From SFEL01 sp964392455 (lineage in GTDB: Bacteria > Bacillota > Clostridia > Christensenellales > CAG-138): a stretch of 64,000 bases of DNA. The stretch covers positions 79,719-143,718 of the forward strand of contig CAYMPG010000001.1 in the NCBI GenBank assembly GCA_964392455.1, given 5' to 3'. The position numbers and the translations under genes were made by a program. Positions 18,338 to 25,536 of the stretch are shown here, in pieces. Under the pieces are notes generated by a model. The model was not told the origin of the DNA. It saw only the letters and a list, made by a program, of their open reading frames with translations, and made no database searches. Position 1 is the stretch's first letter, and every line of letters starts with the position of its first letter.

Positions 18338-18371
18338 TTAGCCTTTGGAATATTCTTTTGTGATAAAGGGC

Positions 18372-19487
18372 CTACAGGAGGCTGCGGTATATTGCGGCCA
18401 TGGTGGCCACGTCAAACTTTACATAGCTCTGGTTAAGCAGCCGCTGCTGAAGCTCCTCCACATCCTTTGCAAAGGAATCAGCCTCAGGGTCAGTCATACC
18501 ATAGGCGCTGAGGGGCTTACGGGGGATAATACGATCCAGCAGAGCCTCAAGGGCGGGGTATACATTATCCTCGCTGCACCCAAGCTCCTTTGCAAGGAGA
18601 GCTTCCAGGGTGAGGAGCTTGCCCTGGGGACGCTGGCGGCGATATTCCTTGAATACAGCGGTAAAGAACTGATAGTTTGCCTCGCCGTGGGTAACGTGGT
18701 ATTTGCCGCTGAGGGGATAGGACATGGCGTGTACTGCGCCGGTGCCTGCATTGGCGAAGGCTATGCCTGCTATATTGCTGGCAGAGAGAAAATCCGGCAG
18801 CAGGGCTATGCGGGCAGCTTCGCCTTCCTCAAGCACCCGCTTAAAGCCGCTGATGATGAGCCGTATGGCTTCCAGGCTGAAAAGCTCAGTATATCGGCTG
18901 GCCTTGGGGGAAAGGTAGGACTCTGCGGCGTGTATCAGGGCATCTATGGCGCTGGTGGCAAATACCTCATAGGGCATTTCCTCAAGCAGCTCAGGTATCA
19001 GCACGGCGCAGTCCGGGAATATGGCCTCATCTGCAAGGCCCAGCTTGGTGCTGCGGCTGGTGATGGCCGATATGGATACGCTGGATACCTCGCTTCCTGC
19101 GCCGCAGGTGGTGGGCACGGCGATAAGCTCATGCTCCTTTATGATGGGCACCCGGCGCATGAAAATATCCTCGGTACATTCTGCGTCCTTGAGCACAAGC
19201 ACCTTTGCCATATCTATTGCGCCGCCGCCTCCAACGGCGATAATGCGGCTGCATCCGCTCTGCCTGAAGTCCTTTATAAGGGCATCTATCATTATATCGG
19301 TAGGCTCTCCGGCGCCGTATTTGGATTTGAATTCCACATGGCACTTAAGGCCAAGCTCTGCAAAGTATCTTTCGTATACCCGGCGGCTGATGAGCATAAA
19401 GTCATTTTCGCAGATATTGAATTCGGCGGCAAACTGGGCGGCGTTATCAAAGCTCTTTACGGCGGTCTTTTGGCGGAAAAGCTGCAT
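18372..19487 (-). CDS. Iron-containing alcohol dehydrogenase, 4-hydroxybutyrate dehydrogenase-like
   Basis: 371 residues from the ATG at 19487 (AGGAGG ten bases upstream). The N-terminal half has the NAD-binding pattern IIAVGGGGAIDMAKV and PTTCGAGSEVSSVSI. The C-terminal half supplies metal ligands in SAIDALIHAAESYLSP and GAVHAMSYPLSGKYHVTHGEAN, so the Asp and three His of group III dehydrogenases are all present. Such enzymes reduce aldehydes or ketones with NAD(P)H during fermentation. Similarity of motif arrangement suggests 4-hydroxybutyrate dehydrogenase, but substrate cannot be proved from sequence. It stands alone; no partner genes for succinate or butanol metabolism are nearby. Confidence 0.88.
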   Translation of the reverse strand: MQLFRQKTAVKSFDNAAQFAAEFNICENDFMLISRRVYERYFAELGLKCHVEFKSKYGAGEPTDIMIDALIKDFRQSGCSRIIAVGGGGAIDMAKVLVLKDAECTEDIFMRRVPIIKEHELIAVPTTCGAGSEVSSVSISAITSRSTKLGLADEAIFPDCAVLIPELLEEMPYEVFATSAIDALIHAAESYLSPKASRYTELFSLEAIRLIISGFKRVLEEGEAARIALLPDFLSASNIAGIAFANAGTGAVHAMSYPLSGKYHVTHGEANYQFFTAVFKEYRRQRPQGKLLTLEALLAKELGCSEDNVYPALEALLDRIIPRKPLSAYGMTDPEADSFAKDVEELQQRLLNQSYVKFDVATMAAIYRSLL

Positions 19488-19559
19488 TATGATTTGTCCT
19501 CCTGATAGTGATAAGCTAATGATACTATAATTCCCATGGCAATTCAAATCCCTTTAGGT

Positions 19560-19592
19560 GCAAAAAAGCCGCTGCACCGGGCAGCGGCTTTG
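19560..19592 (-). terminator. Terminator of the response regulator gene
   Basis: On the minus strand AAGCCGCTGC/GCAGCGGCTT form a 10-bp stem with a five-base loop, followed by six T. It lies just past the stop of the gene at 19608-20312. Confidence 0.85.
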
Positions 19593-19607
19593 TGTGTGGA
19601 GGGATGA

Positions 19608-20312
19608 TCAGTTATCGTAGTGGTCGATCATGCGATAGCCTACGCCGGTTTCAGTGATGATAAACTGGGGGTCGGCGGGGTTTTCTTCAATCTTGCGGCG
19701 TATATTGGCCATATTCACCCTGAGTATCTGATTATTTACCGTGGGACGGGCGCCCCATACGCTGCGTATGATAAAATCGTAGGTGAGCACCTTGCCTATG
19801 TGCAGCATGGTGAGCATGACGATTTTGTATTCTATCTGGGTAAGGTGTATCTCCTGGTTGTTAACGTATACGCGGCGCTTGTCGTAATCTATGGTAAGGG
19901 CGCCGTTGGTGACCTTGCCGGTGGGAGTATCCGGGCTGTCCACGCTGGCATGGCGCAGGGCAATGCGTATGCGGGCAAGAAGCTCTGCCGTGCCGAAGGG
20001 CTTGGTAACGTAATCATCTGCGCCAAGGTCAAGGGCTTCCACCTTGTCCTTTTCCCTGTTGCGGGCGGAGAGCACCACTATTGGCACACGGGACCACTGG
20101 CGCACGCTGCGTATAACGTCCAGCCCATCCATATCACCCAGCCCAAGATCCAGCAGTACCACATCGGGGCAGTGGGAGGATATTGAGGAAATGGCCTCGC
20201 GGCCTGTGCTTACGGAGATGACCTTGTAGTCGTTTGCGGTGAATATTGTGGTGAGGAGATGGACTATGGCCTTATCATCCTCAACCACCAGCACGATAGG
20301 CAGATTTTTCAT
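19608..20312 (-). CDS. OmpR-family response regulator, KdpE-like
   Basis: 234 residues. The receiver domain (1-120) has the acidic pair ED at 11-12, the phosphorylation aspartate in DVVLLDLGLGDMDG near residue 55, VVLSAR and the lysine of YVTKPFGTAELLARI. The C-terminal winged helix (about 130-230) ends with ILRVNMANIRRKIEENPADPQFIITETGVGYRM, matching KdpE. It is divergent from a KdpD-like histidine kinase 300 bases away, with four tandem 10-bp repeats between them. KdpE proteins normally control the high-affinity potassium pump KdpFABC; no such genes are in the window, so the target here is unknown. Confidence 0.9.
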   Translation of the reverse strand: MKNLPIVLVVEDDKAIVHLLTTIFTANDYKVISVSTGREAISSISSHCPDVVLLDLGLGDMDGLDVIRSVRQWSRVPIVVLSARNREKDKVEALDLGADDYVTKPFGTAELLARIRIALRHASVDSPDTPTGKVTNGALTIDYDKRRVYVNNQEIHLTQIEYKIVMLTMLHIGKVLTYDFIIRSVWGARPTVNNQILRVNMANIRRKIEENPADPQFIITETGVGYRMIDHYDN

Positions 20313-20361
20313 GGGGAGCCTCCATATAGCTTGTTATGTGAAGCGTATTTTATATATTTGT

Positions 20362-20390
20362 ATTATACAATCCATGCTGGGGAGAAAGAA
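20362..20390 (-). promoter_or_regulatory. Promoter of the response regulator gene (good -10, weak -35)
   Basis: Minus strand: TATAAT at 20362-20367, with TTCTTT 17 bases upstream instead of a consensus -35. A poor -35 with repeats just upstream is what an activator-dependent promoter looks like. Confidence 0.5.
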
Positions 20391-20410
20391 AGCCAAATAT
20401 GTTTAGTTAT

Positions 20411-20450
20411 CGTTAAGGAATGTTAAGAGACGTTATGGAACGTTAAAGAA
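20411..20450. promoter_or_regulatory. Four tandem 10-bp repeats, probable response-regulator binding site
   Basis: GTTA occurs at 20412, 20422, 20432 and 20442, exactly ten bases apart. The four units read CGTTAAGGAA, TGTTAAGAGA, CGTTATGGAA and CGTTAAAGAA, and another GTTA lies at 20406. OmpR-family dimers bind direct repeats spaced one helical turn, so this looks like a site for two dimers. It sits about 20-60 bases upstream of the weak -35 of the response regulator gene. The remainder of the 300-base divergent region shows only the two promoters. Confidence 0.65.
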
Positions 20451-20577
20451 ATTCTAAACGGCTTGCATATGACCCGAGGGGTATTCTTAACGCATATTTG
20501 ATAAAAAATACTCAACCTGGCATGACGGCACTGCTGTGGAGCATATTTTTATGACGGTTTATATACGCACCCAAGCC

Positions 20578-20607
20578 TTGTATGCTGCCATGGGGTGATG
20601 GTATAAT
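20578..20607 (+). promoter_or_regulatory. Promoter of the histidine kinase gene, immediately before its ATG
   Basis: TTGTAT, 18-bp spacer, TATAAT ending at 20607. The ATG follows at 20614, where transcription itself would be expected to start, so the message may be leaderless. Confidence 0.45.
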
Positions 20608-20613
20608 CAATAT

Positions 20614-21687
20614 ATGAAAAAGCTGATAATGAAAAACATAAAACGGATAAAGAACTTCCGCCTGGAAGCAAGACCCATGTTGTACACACTGCTTATAATG
20701 CTGGGGGCTACGCTTATCAGCTTTATGCTGCATAAGTTTTTTATCCTGAATAACAATGTATCAATGATATACGCCCTTGCGGTGGTGCTGGTGGCCTGCG
20801 TGGCGCCAAATTATTTTTATGGCATGGTGGCTTCCCTTATCAGCGTTATAGGCGTGAATTATTTCTTTACGGCTCCATACTGGGCGCTGAATTTCACCAT
20901 GACCGGCTACCCCATAACCTTCCTTATCATGCTTGTGACCTCCATCATCACCAATACCCTGGTGATAGGCTATCGTGACAGACATACGGCCAGGCTGGAG
21001 GCAGAAAAGGAAAAGCTCAGGAGCAATCTTCTCAGGGCCATTTCCCACGACCTCCGCACCCCACTTACCTCAATATCCGGCTCCAGCGCTGCCCTGCTGG
21101 AGGATCATGGCAAGATAAGCACAGAGGATGGAAAGGCACTGATAAGCGATATTCACGACAATGCCCAGTGGCTTATACGGATGGTGGAAAACCTGCTGTC
21201 TGTTACCCGTATGCAGAGCGGGGTATCCGCCGTGCAGAAGGTACCGGAGATGATGGAGGAGATAGTAGCTACAGCCGTATCTCAGGTAAGAAAGAGGTTC
21301 CCGGGCAGCTCCATATCCATCAGGGTGCAGGACGAGCCGGTGGATGTGCCGATGGACGGCACCCTCATAGTTCAGGTGATAATCAACCTTATAGAAAACG
21401 CCATATTCCACAGCGGAAGCACTGACCCCATACAGGTATCAGCCAGGGCCACCGAAAAGGAAGCAGTTATTTCCGTGCGGGACCATGGGGTTGGCGTGGA
21501 TGTGCAGCGGATAGAAAGGCTATTTGATGGGCATATCGACTCTGAGCGCACCGGAGACAGCACCAGAGGCATGGGCATAGGGCTTTCGCTGTGTACTGCC
21601 ATAGTGCGGGCTCATGGCGGAAGGCTGTGGGTGGAAAATGCGGCGGATGGAGGCGCAGTATTCAGCTTTTCCCTGCCGATGGAGTAA
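20614..21687 (+). CDS. KdpD-type sensor histidine kinase lacking the N-terminal sensor domains
   Basis: 357 residues. Four closely spaced membrane segments at about residues 23-128 match the KdpD membrane domain (DUF4118), including YFFTAPYWALNF. The kinase core has the H box AISHDLRTPLTSI, the N box IINLIENAIFHS, G1 RDHGVGV and G2 TRGMGIGLSL. The KdpD and universal-stress domains that precede the membrane region in full-length KdpD (about 900 residues) are absent, a short form known in Firmicutes. It presumably phosphorylates the divergent KdpE-like regulator. The ATG has no ribosome-binding site; alternatives at 20629 and 20677 have little better. Confidence 0.9.
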   Translation: MKKLIMKNIKRIKNFRLEARPMLYTLLIMLGATLISFMLHKFFILNNNVSMIYALAVVLVACVAPNYFYGMVASLISVIGVNYFFTAPYWALNFTMTGYPITFLIMLVTSIITNTLVIGYRDRHTARLEAEKEKLRSNLLRAISHDLRTPLTSISGSSAALLEDHGKISTEDGKALISDIHDNAQWLIRMVENLLSVTRMQSGVSAVQKVPEMMEEIVATAVSQVRKRFPGSSISIRVQDEPVDVPMDGTLIVQVIINLIENAIFHSGSTDPIQVSARATEKEAVISVRDHGVGVDVQRIERLFDGHIDSERTGDSTRGMGIGLSLCTAIVRAHGGRLWVENAADGGAVFSFSLPME

Positions 21688-21716
21688 AATGAAGACAGGT
21701 TTACATAATCTTCGGC

Positions 21717-21745
21717 TTGACGCAGCCGGGGCAATGTGATAACAT
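21717..21745 (+). promoter_or_regulatory. Promoter of the pyr operon
   Basis: TTGACG, 17-bp spacer, TAACAT. The expected transcription start is near 21752, about 11 bases before the ribosome-binding site of the leader peptide. Confidence 0.65.
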
Positions 21746-21776
21746 ATCAAAAGTTTGAGCAAAAAGGAGGGCCACC

Positions 21777-21890
21777 ATGAAGCGCTTTACGGCTGGAGAA
21801 TTCATGCAGAGTATCAGCGGATTGGTGCCCCATTGTGAAATATTTGTTTTTTTTAAATCTTTCCATTTGATTGGGAAGATTTTTTTATAA
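21777..21890 (+). CDS. Probable pyr operon leader peptide (37 residues)
   Basis: The ATG at 21777 follows AAAGGAGG by six bases, as strong a ribosome-binding site as any in the window. The frame runs through a T-rich stretch (21841-21854, coding IFVFF), then through both arms and the T-run of an intrinsic terminator, and stops at 21888-21890, just past it. A ribosome close behind RNA polymerase would therefore keep the terminator from forming. This is the design of the E. coli pyrBI leader (pyrL), where low UTP makes polymerase pause at U-rich sequence and lets the ribosome catch up. The residue sequence itself resembles no leader I know. The function is inferred from layout alone. Confidence 0.7.
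   Translation: MKRFTAGEFMQSISGLVPHCEIFVFFKSFHLIGKIFL
21855..21886 (+). terminator. Attenuator terminator inside the leader peptide frame
   Basis: AAATCTTTCC (21855-21864) pairs over ten positions with GGGAAGATTT (21873-21882), with one G-U pair and an eight-base loop, and seven T run from 21880 to 21886. It lies upstream of pyrB and would end transcription unless translated through. Confidence 0.85.
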
Positions 21891-21922
21891 CCTTTATATT
21901 TGATATGCGAAAGGAGAAACCA

Positions 21923-22852
21923 ATGCTTAAAGGAAGAAGTATTCTGGAACCCATGGACATGACCGTAGAGGAGCTTGAGGGAATATTCGATTTGGCAGAT
22001 GCCATTATTGAGGAGCCTGCAAAGTATGCCCATGCCTGTGATGGCAAGCTGCTTGCCACTCTTTTTTATGAGCCCAGCACCCGCACCCGCTTCAGCTTTG
22101 AGGCTGCCATGCTGCGTCTTGGCGGCAAGGTGATAGGCTTCTCCGAGCCCAATTCCAGCTCCGTAGCAAAGGGCGAAAGCATTGCGGATACCATCCGCAC
22201 CATTGCCTGCTATGCAGATATCGCCGTTATGCGCCACCCCAAGGAGGGCGCTCCCCGTATAGCTGCAAACAGCACCACCATGCCCGTAATCAATGCCGGC
22301 GATGGCGGCCATCAGCATCCCACCCAGACCCTTACCGACCTTCTGACCATACGCCGCCGCAAGGGTGGCTTCAAAAACCTGACTGTGGGCCTCTGCGGCG
22401 ACCTTAAGTTTGGCCGCACGGTACATTCACTTATCAAGGCCCTGTCCCGCTATGAGGGCGTGAGCTTCATCATGATTTCCCCTGAGGAGCTGCGTATTCC
22501 TGAATATGTACGCAAGGGCGTGCTGGATGCAAACAACATTCCTTATCGTGAGGTAAAGAAGATGCAGGAGGTAATGCCTGAGCTGGATGTGCTGTATATG
22601 ACCCGCGTGCAGCGTGAGCGCTTCTTCAATGAGGATGATTATATCCGCCTGAAGGATCGCTACATACTGGATCTGGACAAGCTGACCAACGCAAAGCAGG
22701 ATCTGATGATACTTCATCCCCTGCCCCGTGTAAACGAGATAGCCGTAGAGGTGGACAGCGACCCCAGGGCTCTGTATTTTGAGCAGGCCCAGAACGGCAT
22801 GTACGTTCGCATGTCCCTGATTATGAAGCTGCTTGGCATTGAAGTACAGTAA
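21923..22852 (+). CDS. pyrB: Aspartate carbamoyltransferase catalytic chain
   Basis: 309 residues from the ATG at 21923 (AAAGGAG before it). Carbamoyl phosphate contacts are FYEPSTRTRFSFE near residue 51, with further motifs at SSVAKGES, the HPTQTLTDL loop and LHPLPRVNEI. It condenses aspartate and carbamoyl phosphate in the committed step of pyrimidine synthesis. Length and motifs match the E. coli-type catalytic trimer that pairs with a PyrI regulatory chain, which follows 14 bases downstream. It is first in a seven-gene operon and lies directly behind the leader attenuator. Confidence 0.97.
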   Translation: MLKGRSILEPMDMTVEELEGIFDLADAIIEEPAKYAHACDGKLLATLFYEPSTRTRFSFEAAMLRLGGKVIGFSEPNSSSVAKGESIADTIRTIACYADIAVMRHPKEGAPRIAANSTTMPVINAGDGGHQHPTQTLTDLLTIRRRKGGFKNLTVGLCGDLKFGRTVHSLIKALSRYEGVSFIMISPEELRIPEYVRKGVLDANNIPYREVKKMQEVMPELDVLYMTRVQRERFFNEDDYIRLKDRYILDLDKLTNAKQDLMILHPLPRVNEIAVEVDSDPRALYFEQAQNGMYVRMSLIMKLLGIEVQ

Positions 22853-22866
22853 AGGAGGCACAGACC

Positions 22867-23295
22867 ATGATAGTAAACAGCATTGAAAAGGGTATCGTAA
22901 TAGACCACATTACCGCCGGCACCGGCAACAGGATACTGGATTATCTCAATATCGATACCAAAAACAACACCGTGGCCTTCATCATGAACGCTACCAGCCA
23001 TAAGCATGGGCGCAAGGATTTGATAAAGATAGAAAACGTTACTGACGTTGACCTTACAGTGCTGGGCCTGCTTGATCCCAACGCCACCGTGAACGTGATA
23101 GAAAACGGAAAGATAGTGAAAAAGATAAGCCTTGAGCTTCCTGAGACCGTGGTGGATGTGATAAAGTGCAAAAACCCCCGCTGCGTTACCAGTGTGGAGC
23201 GCAATGCACACCATGTATTCCACCTTATGAATGCGGAAACCCATGAATATCGCTGCGAATACTGCGATGAAATCGTGAGCATGAAGGGCGAATAA
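22867..23295 (+). CDS. pyrI: Aspartate carbamoyltransferase regulatory chain
   Basis: 142 residues. The N-terminal allosteric domain binds nucleotides (IEKGIVIDHITAGTGNRIL); the C-terminal domain binds zinc through CKNPRC and CEYC, four cysteines. PyrI dimers join PyrB trimers into the dodecameric enzyme that CTP inhibits and ATP activates. Its presence means that the pathway is probably also controlled at enzyme level. A GGGCTTGC/GCAAGCCC hairpin lies in the 86 bases before pyrC. Confidence 0.95.
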   Translation: MIVNSIEKGIVIDHITAGTGNRILDYLNIDTKNNTVAFIMNATSHKHGRKDLIKIENVTDVDLTVLGLLDPNATVNVIENGKIVKKISLELPETVVDVIKCKNPRCVTSVERNAHHVFHLMNAETHEYRCEYCDEIVSMKGE

Positions 23296-23309
23296 GGCAG
23301 GAGCTTGCA

Positions 23310-23351
23310 GGGCTTGCTTTCCCGGGAAATACACTTCTGAGGGGCAAGCCC
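23310..23351 (+). other. Inverted repeat between pyrI and pyrC
   Basis: GGGCTTGC at 23310-23317 and GCAAGCCC at 23344-23351 give an 8-bp stem around a 26-base loop. There is no T-run, so it is not a standard terminator; it may be an RNA processing or stability element. Confidence 0.4.
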
Positions 23352-23381
23352 GTGATATATGATATGGAAAGGAGCCGGGCG

Positions 23382-24608
23382 ATGAACATCTGCATAGCAG
23401 GCGGAAGGCTTGTAGACCCCACCATGGGCCTGGATGAGCAGGGGGATATTTACATAAGCCATGGAAAAATTGCGGCCATAAGGAGCAGCAGCTTTTCCGG
23501 AGGGGATATACCGGAGGGCGAGCTTGAGCGCATTGATGCGGGCGGCGCAGCGGTGACCCCGGGGCTTATAGACCTGCACGTTCATTTCAGAGACCCTGGC
23601 TTCTGCTACAAGGAGGATATGCATACAGGCTGCGCTGCCGCAGCGGCAGGAGGCTTTACCACCGTATGCATGATGCCAAACCTTAAGCCTGTAACGGATA
23701 CGCCGGAGCATGTGCGCTGCCTTGCTGAAAGGGCAGAGGGCATACGTGCGCTGCCCGTAGGCTCCATCACACTGGGCCAGCAGGGCAGGAAGATAGCTGA
23801 TATTGCCGGCATGAAGGCGGCAGGTGCCTGCGCCATAAGTGAGGATGGGCGCTCCGTGGCAGATGCCGGTGTGATGCTCAGGGCGATGAAGGCGGCGGCT
23901 GAAGCAGGTATGCCGGTATTTGACCATACCGAGGATGATTCCCTTGCAGGCACAGCCCTTGGGGAAACCATAATAGCGGTAAGGGATATGCTCCTTGCAA
24001 AGGATACGGGCTGCAGACTGCACCTTTGCCACATAAGCTGCGGCATAGCCCTTGAGGCAATAAGGGCTGCAAAGGCCAATGGCCTTGGGGTAACGGCGGA
24101 AACAGCCCCACATTATTTCGTATTTGACAGCTCCAGGGCTGACCATGGCCACTTTAAAATGAACCCGCCCCTGCGTACAGAGCAGGATGTGCAGGCGGTT
24201 ATACAGGCCATAAAGGACGGCACGCTGGATGCCATAGCCACTGACCACGCTCCGCACAGCGCCGAGGAAAAGCAATGCGCCTATGATAAGGCGCTCAATG
24301 GGGTCATCGGCCTTGAAACCTCATTCCCGGTAAGCTATACTGCCCTTGTAAGGGACGGGCATATCCGGCTTGACAGGCTCATAGAGCTTATGAGCTGCAA
24401 TCCTGCCAGAATACTTGGGGATGACAGCCGGGGCACCCTCAGGCCGGGAGCTGCCGGAGATGTGGCGGTGTTTGACATAGCCACGCCATACAGTATATGT
24501 GCCGATGCCTTCCGCTCAAAGGGGCGCAATACTCCCTTTGAAGGCATGGAGGTATATGGAAAGACCCTTATGACAGTATGCGGCGGCAATATAGTATACA
24601 GGGCATAG
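23382..24608 (+). CDS. pyrC: Dihydroorotase
   Basis: 408 residues from the ATG at 23382 (AAAGGAG upstream). The metal site motif DLHVHFRDPGF lies near residue 65; CHIS and the late ATDHAPH motif supply further ligands. The length and motifs fit the class I (about 400-residue) dihydroorotase found in Gram-positive bacteria. It closes carbamoyl aspartate to dihydroorotate, the third step of the pathway. It lies between pyrI and pyrF and is cotranscribed with them. Confidence 0.95.
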   Translation: MNICIAGGRLVDPTMGLDEQGDIYISHGKIAAIRSSSFSGGDIPEGELERIDAGGAAVTPGLIDLHVHFRDPGFCYKEDMHTGCAAAAAGGFTTVCMMPNLKPVTDTPEHVRCLAERAEGIRALPVGSITLGQQGRKIADIAGMKAAGACAISEDGRSVADAGVMLRAMKAAAEAGMPVFDHTEDDSLAGTALGETIIAVRDMLLAKDTGCRLHLCHISCGIALEAIRAAKANGLGVTAETAPHYFVFDSSRADHGHFKMNPPLRTEQDVQAVIQAIKDGTLDAIATDHAPHSAEEKQCAYDKALNGVIGLETSFPVSYTALVRDGHIRLDRLIELMSCNPARILGDDSRGTLRPGAAGDVAVFDIATPYSICADAFRSKGRNTPFEGMEVYGKTLMTVCGGNIVYRA

Positions 24609-24630
24609 CCGAAAGAAAGGAATAACCCAC

Positions 24631-25536
24631 ATGATAGATACCCTTATACAGAGAATAGATCAGCTTAATAACCCTACAGTGGTGGGTCTGGACCCTACGC
24701 TGGAGATGATGCCCGGCTATATAATGGAGGAAAAGTTTGCCCAGTATGGAAAGACACCTCAGGCCGTGGCGGAGATGTTTGTGGAATTTAACAGGCAGAT
24801 AATGGAGGCGGTGCAGGATATAGTGCCTGCGGTAAAGCCCCAGATAGCCTTTTACGAGCGCTATGGCATACATGGCCTCATGGCCTACGAAAGAACGGCG
24901 AGCCTTGCAAAGAAAATGGGCTTTGTGGTCATAGGTGACATAAAGCGGGGAGATATAGGCTCCACCGCCGCAGCATACGCTGCCCATATAGGTGGCACGG
25001 ATATAGCCGGTGAAAAATATGACCTGTGGCATGAGGACTTTATCACAGTCAATCCATACCTTGGCGTGGATGGCATAAAGCCCTTTGTGGATGCCTGCAA
25101 CAGCAATGATAAGGGCATATTCGTTCTGGTAAAGACCAGCAACCCCTCCAGCAGTCAGCTTCAGGATAAGCTGGTGGATGGCGTGCCTGTGTACCTTCAT
25201 GTGGCGGCGCTGGTGGATGAATGGGGCAGGGAGGCCATGGGAGAAAAGGGCTATAGCCGTGTTTGTGCCGTGGTTGGAGCTACTCACCGTGAGCAGGGCG
25301 CAAATGTGCGCCGTGCCCTGCCAAATACCTTCTTCCTGGTGCCGGGCTACGGCGCCCAGGGAGGCACTGCAGAGGATATACGCGGCTTCTTTGATGCAGA
25401 GCGCAGGGGCTGCATAGTCAATTCCTCCAGAGGCATAATCGCAGCCTACAGGAAAAACGAAAAGTATGGCGAGAGGGACTTTGCCCAGGCTGCCCGTGAT
25501 GCTGCCATTGCCATGCGAAAGGATATTATGGGATGA
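24631..25536 (+). CDS. pyrF: Orotidine 5'-phosphate decarboxylase (longer, subgroup 2 type)
   Basis: 301 residues, longer than the 230-240 of the common type and matching the group often called PyrF type 2. The active-site run is FVVIGDIKRGDIGSTAAAYA, carrying the Asp-Lys-Asp pattern; the phosphate end has VPGYGAQGG and SSRGII. It decarboxylates OMP to UMP, the last step. AAAGGAAT precedes the ATG. The end overlaps the pyrK start by four bases. Confidence 0.94.
   Translation: MIDTLIQRIDQLNNPTVVGLDPTLEMMPGYIMEEKFAQYGKTPQAVAEMFVEFNRQIMEAVQDIVPAVKPQIAFYERYGIHGLMAYERTASLAKKMGFVVIGDIKRGDIGSTAAAYAAHIGGTDIAGEKYDLWHEDFITVNPYLGVDGIKPFVDACNSNDKGIFVLVKTSNPSSSQLQDKLVDGVPVYLHVAALVDEWGREAMGEKGYSRVCAVVGATHREQGANVRRALPNTFFLVPGYGAQGGTAEDIRGFFDAERRGCIVNSSRGIIAAYRKNEKYGERDFAQAARDAAIAMRKDIMG

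Noticed and set aside
21746..21922. PyrR-binding anti-antiterminator in the pyr leader
   Set aside because: I could not find the conserved PyrR-binding loop sequence, and the terminator lies within a translated frame instead.
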